Below, in pieces: positions 1 to 8,760 of a stretch of 64,000 bases of DNA. Numbering within the stretch: position 1 is the stretch's first letter; every line of letters starts with the position of its first letter. The notes under the pieces were generated by a model that saw nothing but the letters and a program-made list of their open reading frames with translations, was not told where the DNA came from and did no database searches. The stretch comes from Pseudovibrio japonicus (lineage in GTDB: Bacteria; Pseudomonadota; Alphaproteobacteria; Rhizobiales; Stappiaceae), in the NCBI RefSeq assembly GCF_014651595.1, contig NZ_BMXE01000003.1, positions 434,001 through 498,000 on the forward strand, in the 5' to 3' direction. A program made the translations under genes and the position numbers.

Positions 1-259
1 GTATCTGGGCATTGTGCCTTATTCCTTCCTTGCACAACTGCAGGCTGCTGTTACTGTTGACACCGCGCTGGTTGGCATTGTGAAAGCGCCGTTCATGGCT
101 CTGATCATCGGGCTAATTGCATGCATGGAAGGCATGAAGGTTGAGGGCTCTTCGGAGTCTTTGGGACGCCATACGACTGTTTCTGTTGTGAAATCTATAT
201 TCATGGTCATCGTGGTGGATGGAGTTTTTGCTATCTTCTTCGCATCTATCGGGTTTTAA
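1..259 (+). CDS. mlaE: MlaE-type ABC transporter permease, C-terminal fragment
   Basis: The reading frame is already open at the first base of the window, so this is the 3' part of a gene that begins upstream. The visible ~85 residues contain the hydrophobic MlaE-family C-terminus: a segment with KAPFMALIIGLIACMEGMKV, then a hydrophilic stretch (GSSESLGRHTT) and a final membrane segment ending FFASIGF. MlaE is the inner membrane permease of the phospholipid transporter that maintains outer membrane asymmetry. The stop lies 5 bp before the ATPase gene, and the MCE protein follows, giving the usual permease-ATPase-MCE order. The internal GTG at 14 is not taken as the start because homology to the family continues upstream of it. 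Confidence 0.85.
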   Translation, partial: YLGIVPYSFLAQLQAAVTVDTALVGIVKAPFMALIIGLIACMEGMKVEGSSESLGRHTTVSVVKSIFMVIVVDGVFAIFFASIGF

Positions 260-264
260 CCGGC

Positions 265-1080
265 ATGGGACACGAGCAAACAGGACAGATGAACGGATCA
301 GGCACCGGTCCTCACACGCCCAATGGCCGGGAAGTTTTGCTACGGGTGCGGGATGTTACGGTTGGTTTTGGCCAGAAAATCATTCTAGAACACCTTGATA
401 TGGATGTTTATCGCGGTGAAGTGCTTGGCTTTGTGGGCGCGTCGGGCATGGGGAAATCCGTTCTCATGCGTACCGTTCTTGGCCTCACGCCGCGGCGCTC
501 CGGCTCGATTGAAGTGTTTGGTCAGGATTATGATGAAGCCACGGACACCATGCGCCGCGAAATTGAGCAGCGTTGGGGCGTCCTGTTTCAGCAGGGGGCT
601 TTGTTCTCCTCCCTGACTGTTCGGCAGAATATCCAGGTTCCAATGCGCGAGCATCTTACGCTGTCGTCCAGATTGCGTGATGAGCTGGCGCTGTTGAAGA
701 TCGAGATGGTCGGGTTGCCGCTGGATGCGGCGGACAAGCTGCCCTCTGAGCTTTCTGGTGGTATGATCAAGCGAGCGGCGCTGGCTCGTTCCTTGGCGTT
801 GGACCCGGATCTGTTGTTCCTGGATGAGCCGACCTCGGGTCTGGATCCGATCGGGGCGGCTTCTTTTGATGAGCTTATCGTGAAGCTTAAAGAAACGCTT
901 GGACTTACGGTCTATATGGTGACACATGATCTGGATAGTCTTCACAGTATCTGTGATCGCATTGCCGTCCTGGGTGAACGCAGGGTGTTGGTTGAAGGAA
1001 CCATTGAAGATATGATGCAGGTCGAGCACCCTTGGGTTAAGTCCTATTTTCGCGGGGCACGTGCCCTCAAACGAGTGTAA
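265..1080 (+). CDS. mlaF: ABC transporter ATP-binding protein, MlaF type
   Basis: A 271-residue ATPase of a lipid (Mla/Ttg2-type) ABC transporter. All nucleotide-binding motifs are present: Walker A GASGMGKS at residues 58-65, Q-loop at about 109-110, signature LSGGM at 163-167, Walker B LLFLDEP at 183-189 followed by SGLDP, and the switch histidine H221 in VTHDLDS. The signature continuing with IKRAALARSLALDP is typical of MlaF. The first ~20 residues (rich in G, N, T) precede the conserved domain, so a slightly later start cannot be excluded, but the ATG at 265 sits 5 bp after the permease stop as expected in an operon. It would energise transport by the MlaE/MlaD complex. Confidence 0.93.
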   Translation: MGHEQTGQMNGSGTGPHTPNGREVLLRVRDVTVGFGQKIILEHLDMDVYRGEVLGFVGASGMGKSVLMRTVLGLTPRRSGSIEVFGQDYDEATDTMRREIEQRWGVLFQQGALFSSLTVRQNIQVPMREHLTLSSRLRDELALLKIEMVGLPLDAADKLPSELSGGMIKRAALARSLALDPDLLFLDEPTSGLDPIGAASFDELIVKLKETLGLTVYMVTHDLDSLHSICDRIAVLGERRVLVEGTIEDMMQVEHPWVKSYFRGARALKRV

Positions 1081-1089
1081 GGAGGATGC

Positions 1090-3027
1090 ATGGAAACCCG
1101 CGCAAATAACATCGCTATCGGTGCATTCGTTCTTGCAGTGGTCGCCATTGCCTTTCTGTTTACGTTCTGGTTGCTGAGCGCTGGTGATCGGTCCAGCCGT
1201 CGCGATATCAGGATTATCTTCCCCGGTGCCGTTACTGGTTTGCCGGTTGGCGGTCAGGTGCTGTTTAACGGCATTCGGATCGGTGATGTGAGCACGCTGA
1301 CTTATGATCCTCAAAACCCACGCCTTGTGGTGGCGATTGTGCGCGTTGATGCTAATGCTCCGCTGCGCCGCGACACTGTAGCTTCTCTCGGGTTCACCGG
1401 TCTGACGGGTGTGGCTTATGTGGACCTTTCGGGCGGGTCTTCGGAAGCGCCGCCGCTGTTCTCGCAATCAACGGACACTGTTCCGGTGATGTATGCCCGC
1501 AGGTCCCAGTTTGAGGATTTGCTGCAAGGGGCAGGGGACATCATGCGTAAGGCAGACTCCACCCTGACGCATATTGATGAATTGGTGGTCAATGCCCGGC
1601 CTGAGGTGGAGCAGACCGTTCAAAACATTGAGGTCTTTACGCGCGCGCTGGCTGACAACGCGGATGGCGTGAATGATTTTCTTGCTGGCATAACCGAAAC
1701 AAGCAGGGCGCTGACCGGGCTTTCCGGCAGGATCGGCAATCTGGTTGATCGCGGTGAGGAACTGCTTGCCAATGTGCCGCCGGACAAGCTGGGTGATATC
1801 GTTAATAACGTTGAGACGATGACCAATAAGCTGGCGAACTCTGCAGATGGCGTTGGTGATATCATTGATAACGGCAGGTTGGCTTCTGAGCAGCTGGTCG
1901 ACTTTACAACTCAGCTTACTGATCAGCTGGGGCAGATTGAAGCTGTGATCTCAGCAGTCAGGCCCGAGGATGTGGAGCGCATCCTGAAAGGTGCTTCTGA
2001 CCTTGGTGGCATACTGACAGAGCGTAGCGGCGACATCAATTCAATGCTCGCTGCTGCTTCCGTTATTGCGGAAAATGCGCGTGAGTTGAGCGTTGAGCTT
2101 GCCGAGAACAAAGATGCGATTGATCGCATTGTGGCAAATGCGGAAACTGCTTCTGACGAAATTGTTCTTACGACACAGAATATCAACAGGATACTGGATT
2201 CAGTCGGGTCCGAGCAGATTGGCAACATTGTCACCTCTGTCGAGACCGTGACGTCGATGCTTGCTGAAAAGGATGAGGTGCTTTCAAAAGCCATTGATGA
2301 TGCGGGTGCAGCCACAGCCAACATTCGCGAAGTGAGCAACACGATTGCAGGTCGCAATAACGAGATCGATAATGTGATTATTTCTGCTCAGGAGATTGGA
2401 AATAATCTGAGCGATGCCTCCGATCAATTGAGCGAGACCATGGACAACGCAAATAATCTGATGTCGAACGCCAACGAGATTGTGGAGGCGATTGATCCTG
2501 CAGCCGTGTCCAATATTGTTTCGTCCGCTGATACAGTGGCATCGACACTTGCAGAAAAAGCGCCTGATCTTGCCACTGCGGTTGACGAAATCCAGAATGC
2601 TGCGCAATCGGTCAATAACATTGCTACGGAGCTGCAGCAAAAGGTTCCTGACATCAATAACGTGATTGATCAGGCGCAGACCATTGCAACCAACCTGACT
2701 GCTGCCTCAGAGCGTGTGAACACAATTTTGGGGAACGTGGACAGCATGGTTTCGGCTGACGGGCAGGGCTTTATTCAGGAAGCAACGGAAGCGGCAGCCT
2801 CAATCCGCAAGGTTGCAGATGCGTTTGCTGCACGTGCAGAGCCAATCTCGGCGGCCCTGTTGAAACTTAGCCAGCAAGGCGGACAGGACTTTACCGCAGC
2901 AATGCAGCAGTTAAACCAAACACTTATAGAAATTCGCCGTGCCGTGAGCAATTTTGATCGTAATCCGAACCGTGTGATTTTTGGCGGATCGGACACACCT
3001 GTCTTTAATGGTGGGCAGCGGCGTTGA
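1090..3027 (+). CDS. mlaD: MlaD-family MCE protein with long helical tail
   Basis: A 645-residue substrate-binding component of the lipid transporter. It has an N-terminal membrane anchor (residues about 8-30) and one MCE domain (about 38-116; contains FPGAVTGLPVGGQVLFNGI and the GFTGLTGVAYVDL loop). About 530 residues follow that are almost entirely polar helix, with recurring blocks at 231 (DKLGDIVNNVETMTNKLA), 374 (SEQIGNIVTSVETVTSMLA) and 470 (AAVSNIVSSADTVASTLA). It ends NPNRVIFGG, a C-terminal signature common in this family. E. coli MlaD is only about 180 residues, so the tail is unusually long; it is predicted to lie in the periplasm and may form a needle or channel of helices. The gene follows mlaF by 9 bp with a GGAGG-like ribosome site. 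Confidence 0.9.
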   Translation: METRANNIAIGAFVLAVVAIAFLFTFWLLSAGDRSSRRDIRIIFPGAVTGLPVGGQVLFNGIRIGDVSTLTYDPQNPRLVVAIVRVDANAPLRRDTVASLGFTGLTGVAYVDLSGGSSEAPPLFSQSTDTVPVMYARRSQFEDLLQGAGDIMRKADSTLTHIDELVVNARPEVEQTVQNIEVFTRALADNADGVNDFLAGITETSRALTGLSGRIGNLVDRGEELLANVPPDKLGDIVNNVETMTNKLANSADGVGDIIDNGRLASEQLVDFTTQLTDQLGQIEAVISAVRPEDVERILKGASDLGGILTERSGDINSMLAAASVIAENARELSVELAENKDAIDRIVANAETASDEIVLTTQNINRILDSVGSEQIGNIVTSVETVTSMLAEKDEVLSKAIDDAGAATANIREVSNTIAGRNNEIDNVIISAQEIGNNLSDASDQLSETMDNANNLMSNANEIVEAIDPAAVSNIVSSADTVASTLAEKAPDLATAVDEIQNAAQSVNNIATELQQKVPDINNVIDQAQTIATNLTAASERVNTILGNVDSMVSADGQGFIQEATEAAASIRKVADAFAARAEPISAALLKLSQQGGQDFTAAMQQLNQTLIEIRRAVSNFDRNPNRVIFGGSDTPVFNGGQRR

Positions 3028-3073
3028 GTTTTTTGTAATGATTGTCAAAGATGTAGATAAGCGACTCGAAATC

Positions 3074-3832
3074 ATGCGGGTGGCTAATGGCGGTAAGCTG
3101 GAGCACGTGTTGTTCGGTTCAACAATAAAAAATCTGGGTTTTACTGCCGTTCTTTTGAGTGGTTTGGCAGGGTGTGGGGCAAGTGGCCCTGAGGCCCTGT
3201 ATGGGTTGACTGCGCCAAGCACTGTTCCTGTTTCCGCGAGAGCTCCAGAGTATCAGGTGCTGGTTGCCAATCCGGCTGCTCTTCAGGCGCTGGATACGAA
3301 CAATATCGCCGTGACACAGGGCGGTGGCCCGATTTATTCCTATTACCCGAGGGTGGCGTGGACCGATACGCTGCCTCGAGTCTTCCAAGCCAAGCTGATT
3401 GAAACGCTGGAGAATTCCGGCAGCTTGCGCGGCGTTGCCCAACCGGGGCAGGGGCTCTTGATTGACTATCAGCTGCAGACCACACTGCGGGCTTTTGAGC
3501 TGCAGGTGGACGGTGGTGATATGGCCTATGTGGAAGTGGCTGCGCGGCTTGTTGATGATCATGATGGTCGCTCTGTCGGGATGCGGGTGTTTTCCGCGAC
3601 TGTTCCTACGACCGGCGATAGTTTGACTGATGCGATCCCGGCGCTCAATGCTGCCTCGGATAGCGTGCTGTCCCAGATTGCCAGCTGGTCAATCACCACG
3701 TTGTCCAGAATTACGCCTAGTCAGAGATCGGCTCAACAGGCTCAGCTGAACCGCCAACAGGGCGTAGCCAAGCGGCAGGTGGCGGTCGCCACCACGCCGG
3801 TGGTGCTTGAGTTGAACGGGACGGCGAACTAG
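3074..3832 (+). CDS. ABC-type transport auxiliary lipoprotein (PqiC/MlaD-associated)
   Basis: About 252 residues. A short hydrophobic segment ends in the lipobox LAGC, so the protein is a lipoprotein anchored by that cysteine. The mature part resembles the auxiliary lipoproteins of MCE transporters: it has YQVLVANPAALQALDTNNIAV, the tyrosine-rich YSYYPRVAWTDTLPRVFQAK and LLIDYQLQTTLRAFEL. The start is uncertain. The open frame extends back to 2981, inside mlaD; ATG 3074 is chosen because it leaves a normal-length signal peptide, but ATG 3038 or GTG 3107 are possible. It is the last gene of the mla operon and may link the MCE tail to the outer membrane. Confidence 0.8.
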   Translation: MRVANGGKLEHVLFGSTIKNLGFTAVLLSGLAGCGASGPEALYGLTAPSTVPVSARAPEYQVLVANPAALQALDTNNIAVTQGGGPIYSYYPRVAWTDTLPRVFQAKLIETLENSGSLRGVAQPGQGLLIDYQLQTTLRAFELQVDGGDMAYVEVAARLVDDHDGRSVGMRVFSATVPTTGDSLTDAIPALNAASDSVLSQIASWSITTLSRITPSQRSAQQAQLNRQQGVAKRQVAVATTPVVLELNGTAN

Positions 3833-3897
3833 CTTTAACCAGAAAGTGCGGAGGCTGCCTGCGGTGTTGCGGTTGCATGGCGCAGGCAATGCACTTC

Positions 3898-5199
3898 TTA
3901 TCCTGTTGTTTCTTTGTACAAGTATTCCCGTGTCAGTGGCATGCCGGAGAGGGTTCTGGTTTTTCGGGTTGTGATTGTCTGGTAAATTAGCGCGCCGCCT
4001 CGCTCGAAGGTTATGGTTACACCAGCCAGATACAACACCCACGTGCGGTAGGTTTCTTCCCCCACAAGAGCGATTGCCTCCTCCTTGCGTGCCATAAGAC
4101 GCCGTGCCCAGTGGCCGGTGGTCCGGTAGTAATGTTCCCGCCAGGCTTCCACGTCGTGCACTTCGAAGCCCGTGGATTCCAGATTGCGCAGGCTCATGCC
4201 GATATGGTCGACCTCTCCGCCGGGAAAGATATAGCGGATCAATGCCTTGTATACGGCAGTCTTTTTCATGAATAATTTGTCGGTGCGCTTGCCCGGCCTT
4301 GTTATTGCATGGTGCAGGTATATTCCGCGTGGCTCCAGCAGCTGTTTTACGGTTTTAAAGTAGGTCTGGTGATTGGCAATGCCGACGTGCTCGAACATGC
4401 CGATGGATGAGATCTTGTTGAACGTTCCTGTCAGCGTGGAAAAGTCCTGAAGCTCGATTGAGACCCGGTCCTCCAGTCCTCGTTCAGCGATGTTCTGGCG
4501 CCCGAGGATCACTTGCTGTTCGGAGAGCGTGACACCTATCGCTGTCACGCCGTAATGTTCTGCGGCGTGGCAAATAAGAGCGCCCCAACCACAGCCAATG
4601 TCCAGCAGTTTGTCGCCCGGTTTGAGCTGGAGCTTGCGGCAGATCATATCCAGCTTGTCGTATTGGGCCTGATCCAAAGAATTTTCTGCGTTGGTGAAGT
4701 AGCCGCAGGTGTAGACCATCCGTTTATCAAGGAATAACGCATAGAACTCATTGGAGACATCATAGTGGTGGGAGATGTTGCGTTTGTTGGAAGCCTCACT
4801 GCCGTCCCGAGCACCCTCGCCTGCTATCTTGACGCTTGAGCGCTGCTTCGAGGGAGCGAAGAGAAACGGCAGCGCTGCTTTGGCGAGCATCCACCGGTTC
4901 AATTCCTTCGCTATCGTGCTCAGTTTTCCAGTGGGCCGCAGTTGGGCCATTTCAAACAGGTCTGTATCTTCTATGTCGATCCGTTTTTGTACCCATGCGT
5001 CGATGAGCGTTTCTACATTGGGCCGTCGTATAAGAGCGGATATCACACCGGGATCGTTGATCACGAGCTTGGGTTTTGGAGAGACCTCGGGAATGGTGGA
5101 ACCATCCCACAAGCGGAACCCGAATTTCAGCTGCATCTTTGCATGAATATGCTCCAATGCTTGTTTCAAAGACTTTAGCCGCCATGTCGCTTCTTGCAT
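3898..5199 (-). CDS. cfa: Cyclopropane-fatty-acyl-phospholipid synthase
   Basis: A 433-residue SAM-dependent methyltransferase that converts double bonds of membrane phospholipid acyl chains into cyclopropane rings. It has the family block SHHYDVSNEFYALFLDKRM with CGYF, then the SAM-binding motif LLDIGCGWG (about residues 198-206), and later the SSIGMFEHVG and YLHHAITRPG blocks. The chosen ATG at 5199 has GGGGAA five bases upstream; the in-frame ATG at 5232 is an alternative, and the open frame to 5331 is not supported by family alignment. It converges with the mla operon. A terminator separates it from the next minus-strand gene, so it has its own promoter. Confidence 0.92.
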   Translation of the reverse strand: MQEATWRLKSLKQALEHIHAKMQLKFGFRLWDGSTIPEVSPKPKLVINDPGVISALIRRPNVETLIDAWVQKRIDIEDTDLFEMAQLRPTGKLSTIAKELNRWMLAKAALPFLFAPSKQRSSVKIAGEGARDGSEASNKRNISHHYDVSNEFYALFLDKRMVYTCGYFTNAENSLDQAQYDKLDMICRKLQLKPGDKLLDIGCGWGALICHAAEHYGVTAIGVTLSEQQVILGRQNIAERGLEDRVSIELQDFSTLTGTFNKISSIGMFEHVGIANHQTYFKTVKQLLEPRGIYLHHAITRPGKRTDKLFMKKTAVYKALIRYIFPGGEVDHIGMSLRNLESTGFEVHDVEAWREHYYRTTGHWARRLMARKEEAIALVGEETYRTWVLYLAGVTITFERGGALIYQTITTRKTRTLSGMPLTREYLYKETTG

Positions 5200-5332
5200 C
5201 ACTGTTCCCCGACTGCTTCTTGTGAAATTCATCCTATCCGTTCCCTTGTTCCGCAAACATCCCTGAGTTGTTGGATGTTTTGGGGGTAGATGAGTTTGAA
5301 AAGGCCAGTGCGGGTATGATCGGGGCAACATT

Positions 5333-5359
5333 AAGGCTCCTGACTGGATCAGGAGCCTT
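5333..5359 (-). terminator. Hairpin terminator after the FMN reductase-like gene
   Basis: A perfect 11-bp inverted repeat (AAGGCTCCTGA / TCAGGAGCCTT) with a 5-base loop lies 19 bp downstream of the stop of the 5378-5914 gene and upstream of cfa. The run of T is short, so termination strength is uncertain. Confidence 0.7.
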
Positions 5360-5377
5360 AATGTTTCTTATGGTTGA

Positions 5378-5914
5378 TCAGGCCGTAACGAGGGTGAGGT
5401 GTTGCACGGCGCTGTGGAGCTCGTTGATAGCTGCGGTATCTCGCAGCGCGTTGGCGTCCAAATCGAATTTGTCATAGAAGCTGGCAATCGACAGGGAGGC
5501 CTTCAGGTCCGCGCCGGTGAATGGAGCGGAGGTGACTGCGGCGTTCAGCACGCTGGAGGCGCCGCCTGGTCCTGGTGAGGTAGAGAGAAACACCGCTGGG
5601 GTGTTCTGGTAGACCTTCTGTTCGATGCGGCTAGCCCAGTCGTAAAGGTTCTTGTAGGCGGCGGTGTAAGAGCCGTTGTGCTCGGCAAAGGAGATCACCA
5701 GCGCATCTGCCTCTGCGATTTTTGCGAGGAAGTCTTTTGCCGCTTGTGGGTGGCCGAGCTCTTGCTCCTTGTCTTCACTGAAGAGGGGCAGGTCGAAGTC
5801 GTTGATGTCGAGCACTTCGACCTCGGCATCTTCGACGAGGGAAGCTGCATAGGTCGCGAGCTTCTTGTTGATTGAGCGTTTGCTGTTGCTTGCTGCAAGG
5901 GCGATCAGTTTCAT
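5378..5914 (-). CDS. NAD(P)H-dependent FMN reductase family protein
   Basis: A 178-residue flavodoxin-fold protein. It opens with a beta strand and phosphate-binding loop (KLIALAASNSKRSINKKLA), followed by EVEVLDINDFDLPLF and a second FMN-binding element, ALVISFAEHNGSYTAAYKNLYDW; the STSPGPGGAS loop follows. These are the hallmarks of the NADPH-dependent FMN reductase/ArsH-YieF superfamily, which reduces flavins, quinones or azo compounds. The substrate cannot be told from sequence. The ATG at 5914 has GGAG at a good distance. It lies 32 bp downstream of the pirin gene in the same direction, so the two are probably cotranscribed. Confidence 0.85.
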   Translation of the reverse strand: MKLIALAASNSKRSINKKLATYAASLVEDAEVEVLDINDFDLPLFSEDKEQELGHPQAAKDFLAKIAEADALVISFAEHNGSYTAAYKNLYDWASRIEQKVYQNTPAVFLSTSPGPGGASSVLNAAVTSAPFTGADLKASLSIASFYDKFDLDANALRDTAAINELHSAVQHLTLVTA

Positions 5915-5946
5915 GGGGTTTCTCCGGAATTGAACTGTCTGATTTC

Positions 5947-6639
5947 CTAAAATGTTTCGGTGTGTTGGATCAGCACGAGGCTGCTTGGGGTGTGGGCGAC
6001 GAATTCCAGTGTGTCGCCTTCAATCAGGTCGCCTGATTTGACGGGGATCCCGTTTGCTGTTGCCTCACCTTCGTTTAGGAATGCGATGAAGGGATGATCG
6101 CTGGTTGCTTTATCGCCTTCGTTTAGCAAACCGATCTGCACGGTCATGGTGTTGTGGAATGTGTGCTGGTCGTTGCCGCCCAATACTGTTGTCAGCTTGC
6201 CCGGCTCCAGCTTGTAGTCCTGATAGCCTGGCTCAAGGCCTTTTTGGGGTGGTGCGAACCAGAGCTGGACCAGATCAGCTTTTTCGCCGTTGAGGCTGAA
6301 CTCGGCATGTTCGATGCCGGTGCCAGCACGTTGAACTTGAATGCCAGGTCCTTCGATTTTGGTGCCGTGACCCATGGATCCTTCATGTCCGACTGCGCCG
6401 TTCGGGATGAAGCTAACGATGTCTACGTCGCGGTGTGGGTGCAGAGGGGCGCCGTCGTTAGGTTTGAAGTGGCCGGTTGCCAGGTACAGGAAGTCGCCGA
6501 GGCCATGGCTAATGTCAGTGCGGTTTGCCGCGTCCTTCCAGAGCTTAGGGTTCTGGACCATGCGGGTTTCGATAATTCCGGCAAAGCCGCCGAGTGGAAG
6601 GTCGTCGCGGTGAATGATGCGTGTGTTGTTCGTCTGCAT
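5947..6639 (-). CDS. Pirin family bicupin protein
   Basis: 230 residues, the normal length for bacterial pirins (YhhW/YhaK type). The N-terminal cupin carries the metal-site region PLHPHRDVDIVSFIPNGAVG followed by HEGSMGHG; the IQVQRAGTGIEHAEF segment is the second conserved block. The C-terminal cupin is more divergent. Some pirins oxidise quercetin; others have no known reaction. The start at 6639 is chosen for its AAGGAG site eight bases upstream; the open frame to 6711 lacks conserved residues. It is divergent from a LysR regulator, the same arrangement as yhaK-yhaJ of E. coli, and it sits upstream of a reductase gene in the same direction. Confidence 0.88.
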   Translation of the reverse strand: MQTNNTRIIHRDDLPLGGFAGIIETRMVQNPKLWKDAANRTDISHGLGDFLYLATGHFKPNDGAPLHPHRDVDIVSFIPNGAVGHEGSMGHGTKIEGPGIQVQRAGTGIEHAEFSLNGEKADLVQLWFAPPQKGLEPGYQDYKLEPGKLTTVLGGNDQHTFHNTMTVQIGLLNEGDKATSDHPFIAFLNEGEATANGIPVKSGDLIEGDTLEFVAHTPSSLVLIQHTETF

Positions 6640-6715
6640 TTGCTTGGCTCCTTGTTCCGTTAAAAAGAACCTAGCGGTGATTATGATATATTGATAATAT
6701 TGAGTTCTCACTTAG

Positions 6716-6736
6716 ATGATCTGATTTTTAGATCAT
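6716..6736. promoter_or_regulatory. Inverted repeat, candidate LysR operator
   Basis: ATGATCT and AGATCAT arms separated by 7 bases lie just upstream of the LysR gene's AAGGAG site, in the 116-bp intergenic region shared with the pirin gene. LysR proteins commonly bind interrupted palindromes with a T-N11-A core between divergent genes. That this is the operator is inferred from position and symmetry only. Confidence 0.45.
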
Positions 6737-6755
6737 TGAAAAAGGAGCTGATTTT

Positions 6756-7628
6756 ATGACGTTTGAACAGCTGGTTGTGCTCGAGGCGATTGTGAGTCAG
6801 GGGACGTTTCGAGGGGCCGCGGAGCATCTTCACAAGGCGCAATCTGCGGTCAGTCATATGCTGAAGAAGCTTGAGGACGAGCTCGGATTTGAGCTGCTTT
6901 CGCGGGAAGAATACCGACCTAAGCTGACACCGTCGGGTGAGATTTTTTATCGGCATGCGACGCGTGTTCTCAGGGGTATGCGAGAACTGAAGTCGATTGC
7001 GCAGAACCTTAATTCACATCACGAGGCGGAAGTGCTGCTCTCGGTGTCTTCGACTTATCCGTTGCCGCCCTTGCTGAAGTTGATTGGGACGATGACACCT
7101 GAGTTTCCAGCAACCCACATTCGTCTTGCTCGAGACAACATGGGAGGGCCGTTGGAACGGCTGCTTTCTGGCGAGGCGCAGATCATTATCAGCACGCTGC
7201 ATGACGTGCCTATGGAGCGTGTGGAGGCCGCGCCGGTTGCTCCTATTGTGATGTTACCCGTAGCTCATAGGGACTTTCCAGCGGCGCAGGGGAACCACTT
7301 GAGAACCACCGCCGAGATGCAAGGGTATGTGCAGGTGGTGGTTTCTGACAGCAGTCAGTCTAATGAGCAAAGTCGTGGTTTGTTGCCAGGTGGTTTGCGA
7401 TGGACTGTTTCTGATTTTGCCACCAAGAAGGAGATCCTGATGGAGAACATGGGTTGGGGTGGCATGCCGGATTATCTGATCCGCAAGGAGCTGGAGGAAG
7501 GGACACTGGTACCCTTGAATGTGGAAGGTTATGCGGCAACGCCTGTACAGCAGTACGTGATGCGTCGGCGCGACAAACCCGCTGGTATTGTCGCGCAAGC
7601 CATATGGAACCGGATCACTGCTCAGTGA
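6756..7628 (+). CDS. LysR family transcriptional regulator
   Basis: 290 residues. The N-terminal winged helix-turn-helix spans about residues 3-60 (FEQLVVLEAIVSQGTFRGAA, then HLHKAQSAVSHMLKKLEDEL and ELLSREEYRPKLTPSGEIFY), the standard LysR pattern. The rest is a type 2 periplasmic binding-like co-inducer domain. ATG 6756 is preceded by AAAGGAG. It is transcribed away from the pirin and FMN reductase genes, which makes those the likely targets. The pairing resembles E. coli yhaJ-yhaK, where the regulator responds to aromatic compounds, but the ligand here is unknown. Confidence 0.92.
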   Translation: MTFEQLVVLEAIVSQGTFRGAAEHLHKAQSAVSHMLKKLEDELGFELLSREEYRPKLTPSGEIFYRHATRVLRGMRELKSIAQNLNSHHEAEVLLSVSSTYPLPPLLKLIGTMTPEFPATHIRLARDNMGGPLERLLSGEAQIIISTLHDVPMERVEAAPVAPIVMLPVAHRDFPAAQGNHLRTTAEMQGYVQVVVSDSSQSNEQSRGLLPGGLRWTVSDFATKKEILMENMGWGGMPDYLIRKELEEGTLVPLNVEGYAATPVQQYVMRRRDKPAGIVAQAIWNRITAQ

Positions 7629-7687
7629 TGTGCTGTAGCGATTAAGTGCGAGGATCGCGCTATCGCCTCAGCGGCTGCGTTGTTTTG

Positions 7688-7725
7688 TGCTGGAACTCGC
7701 TTCTTCGTATTGCTGAGTTCCAGCA
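7688..7725. terminator. Bidirectional stem-loop between convergent genes
   Basis: A perfect 11-bp inverted repeat (TGCTGGAACTC / GAGTTCCAGCA) with a 16-base loop lies between the stop of the LysR gene and the stop of the DUF5671 gene. There is no clear U-tract on either strand, so it could also stabilise 3' ends rather than terminate. Confidence 0.5.
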
Positions 7726-7743
7726 GGTGTGGCTTTCCGCTGA

Positions 7744-8760
7744 TTATTTGATGCTATCCGTGATGCAATACAGGTTGCCTCTTATGTCGGCGTTGTATCC
7801 GCGCAACCGCTCAGGGGCTTCGACCGTGGTGCAGAGCTGGAATTGCGTGGCTGAGAGTTTCTTGTAGGTGACCTGTGAGGCAAAACCAGTGAGGCGCTGT
7901 GGGCTACGTGCGCAGCTCATTGGGTCCAGTTCATCTGGAAGGTCTTTGTCGCGGGTGGCTTCGCAGTTTCTGATGCCCTCTGAAAGCCTGTGCATGTCGG
8001 AGACACGCAAGCTATCCCGGTGTTCCATTTGCCCCTGGGCTGGGCCGCCGACGGTCCAGAATGAGAAGGCCAACACAAATACCGCCAATCCGGTTGCCAA
8101 CCATCGTGCGAACAGCTTGTCCAGCTTACTCACACTTTCGTGGTCCTGTCGGTCCTGACGGAAATACTGGATCACGACCAATGATAGAAGAGCGACTGCG
8201 CCGGACTTGGTGATAAAGCGGGTTGTCAGATCGCCATCCAGAAAACAATAGATCAGGTAGATGGCATCGCAGAGCAGTGTCATTGCGGCTGCGAAAATGG
8301 CAATGGCAGTCAGCCAGCGCCTTACGCCACCGTACTTGCTTGCCGGGTTTGCTGCACAGTTGTGCGCATCTTTGTGATGGAGCCAGACGAAAACAGGCGT
8401 AAAGATAATCAGGGCTGCCATTGACCAGCGCAGGCCACGCAGTCCGCTGCTGGAGAACCTATCTCCAGCCTCCGGCATCCACAGAGTGATCAAGCCCAGC
8501 AGTAGTGTCAGGGTGTTGGCGATCACCATGCCAAAAGCCGCGAACAACAGTGCATAGAAGACTGCATCCCACGCGGCTGTGGACCGCAGTGGTTGAGGGA
8601 CGGCACCAACCAACTTGTCGTAGGACCAGCTGTTCAGAGCTGTGTCTATCTCCAGAGCCGTCCAGCTGGAAGGGGTTAAGCATGTGCGGATGTCATCTTT
8701 GGAAAGGCCCTTGTTCAGTGCATCACGTACGAACACGGAGAGAGCAGCGGGGATCTGCAT
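7744..8760 (-). CDS. DUF5671-type membrane protein
   Basis: 338 residues. The N-terminus (FVRDALNKGLSKDDIRTCL, then LDTALNSW-like residues to about 46) resembles the short helical hairpin found at the start of DUF5671 and SHOCT-like membrane proteins. Four or five predicted membrane segments follow at about 66-94, 108-125, 148-172, 184-200 and 220-240. The last ~100 residues are soluble, contain three cysteines (NCEATRDKDL, PMSCARSP, QLCTTV, YCITD) and are probably extracytoplasmic. No catalytic motif is seen and the function is unknown. Confidence 0.75.
   Translation of the reverse strand: MQIPAALSVFVRDALNKGLSKDDIRTCLTPSSWTALEIDTALNSWSYDKLVGAVPQPLRSTAAWDAVFYALLFAAFGMVIANTLTLLLGLITLWMPEAGDRFSSSGLRGLRWSMAALIIFTPVFVWLHHKDAHNCAANPASKYGGVRRWLTAIAIFAAAMTLLCDAIYLIYCFLDGDLTTRFITKSGAVALLSLVVIQYFRQDRQDHESVSKLDKLFARWLATGLAVFVLAFSFWTVGGPAQGQMEHRDSLRVSDMHRLSEGIRNCEATRDKDLPDELDPMSCARSPQRLTGFASQVTYKKLSATQFQLCTTVEAPERLRGYNADIRGNLYCITDSIK

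Noticed and set aside
385-1467. 360-codon frame opposite mlaF and mlaD
   Set aside because: Overlaps two well-supported genes and has no domain features.
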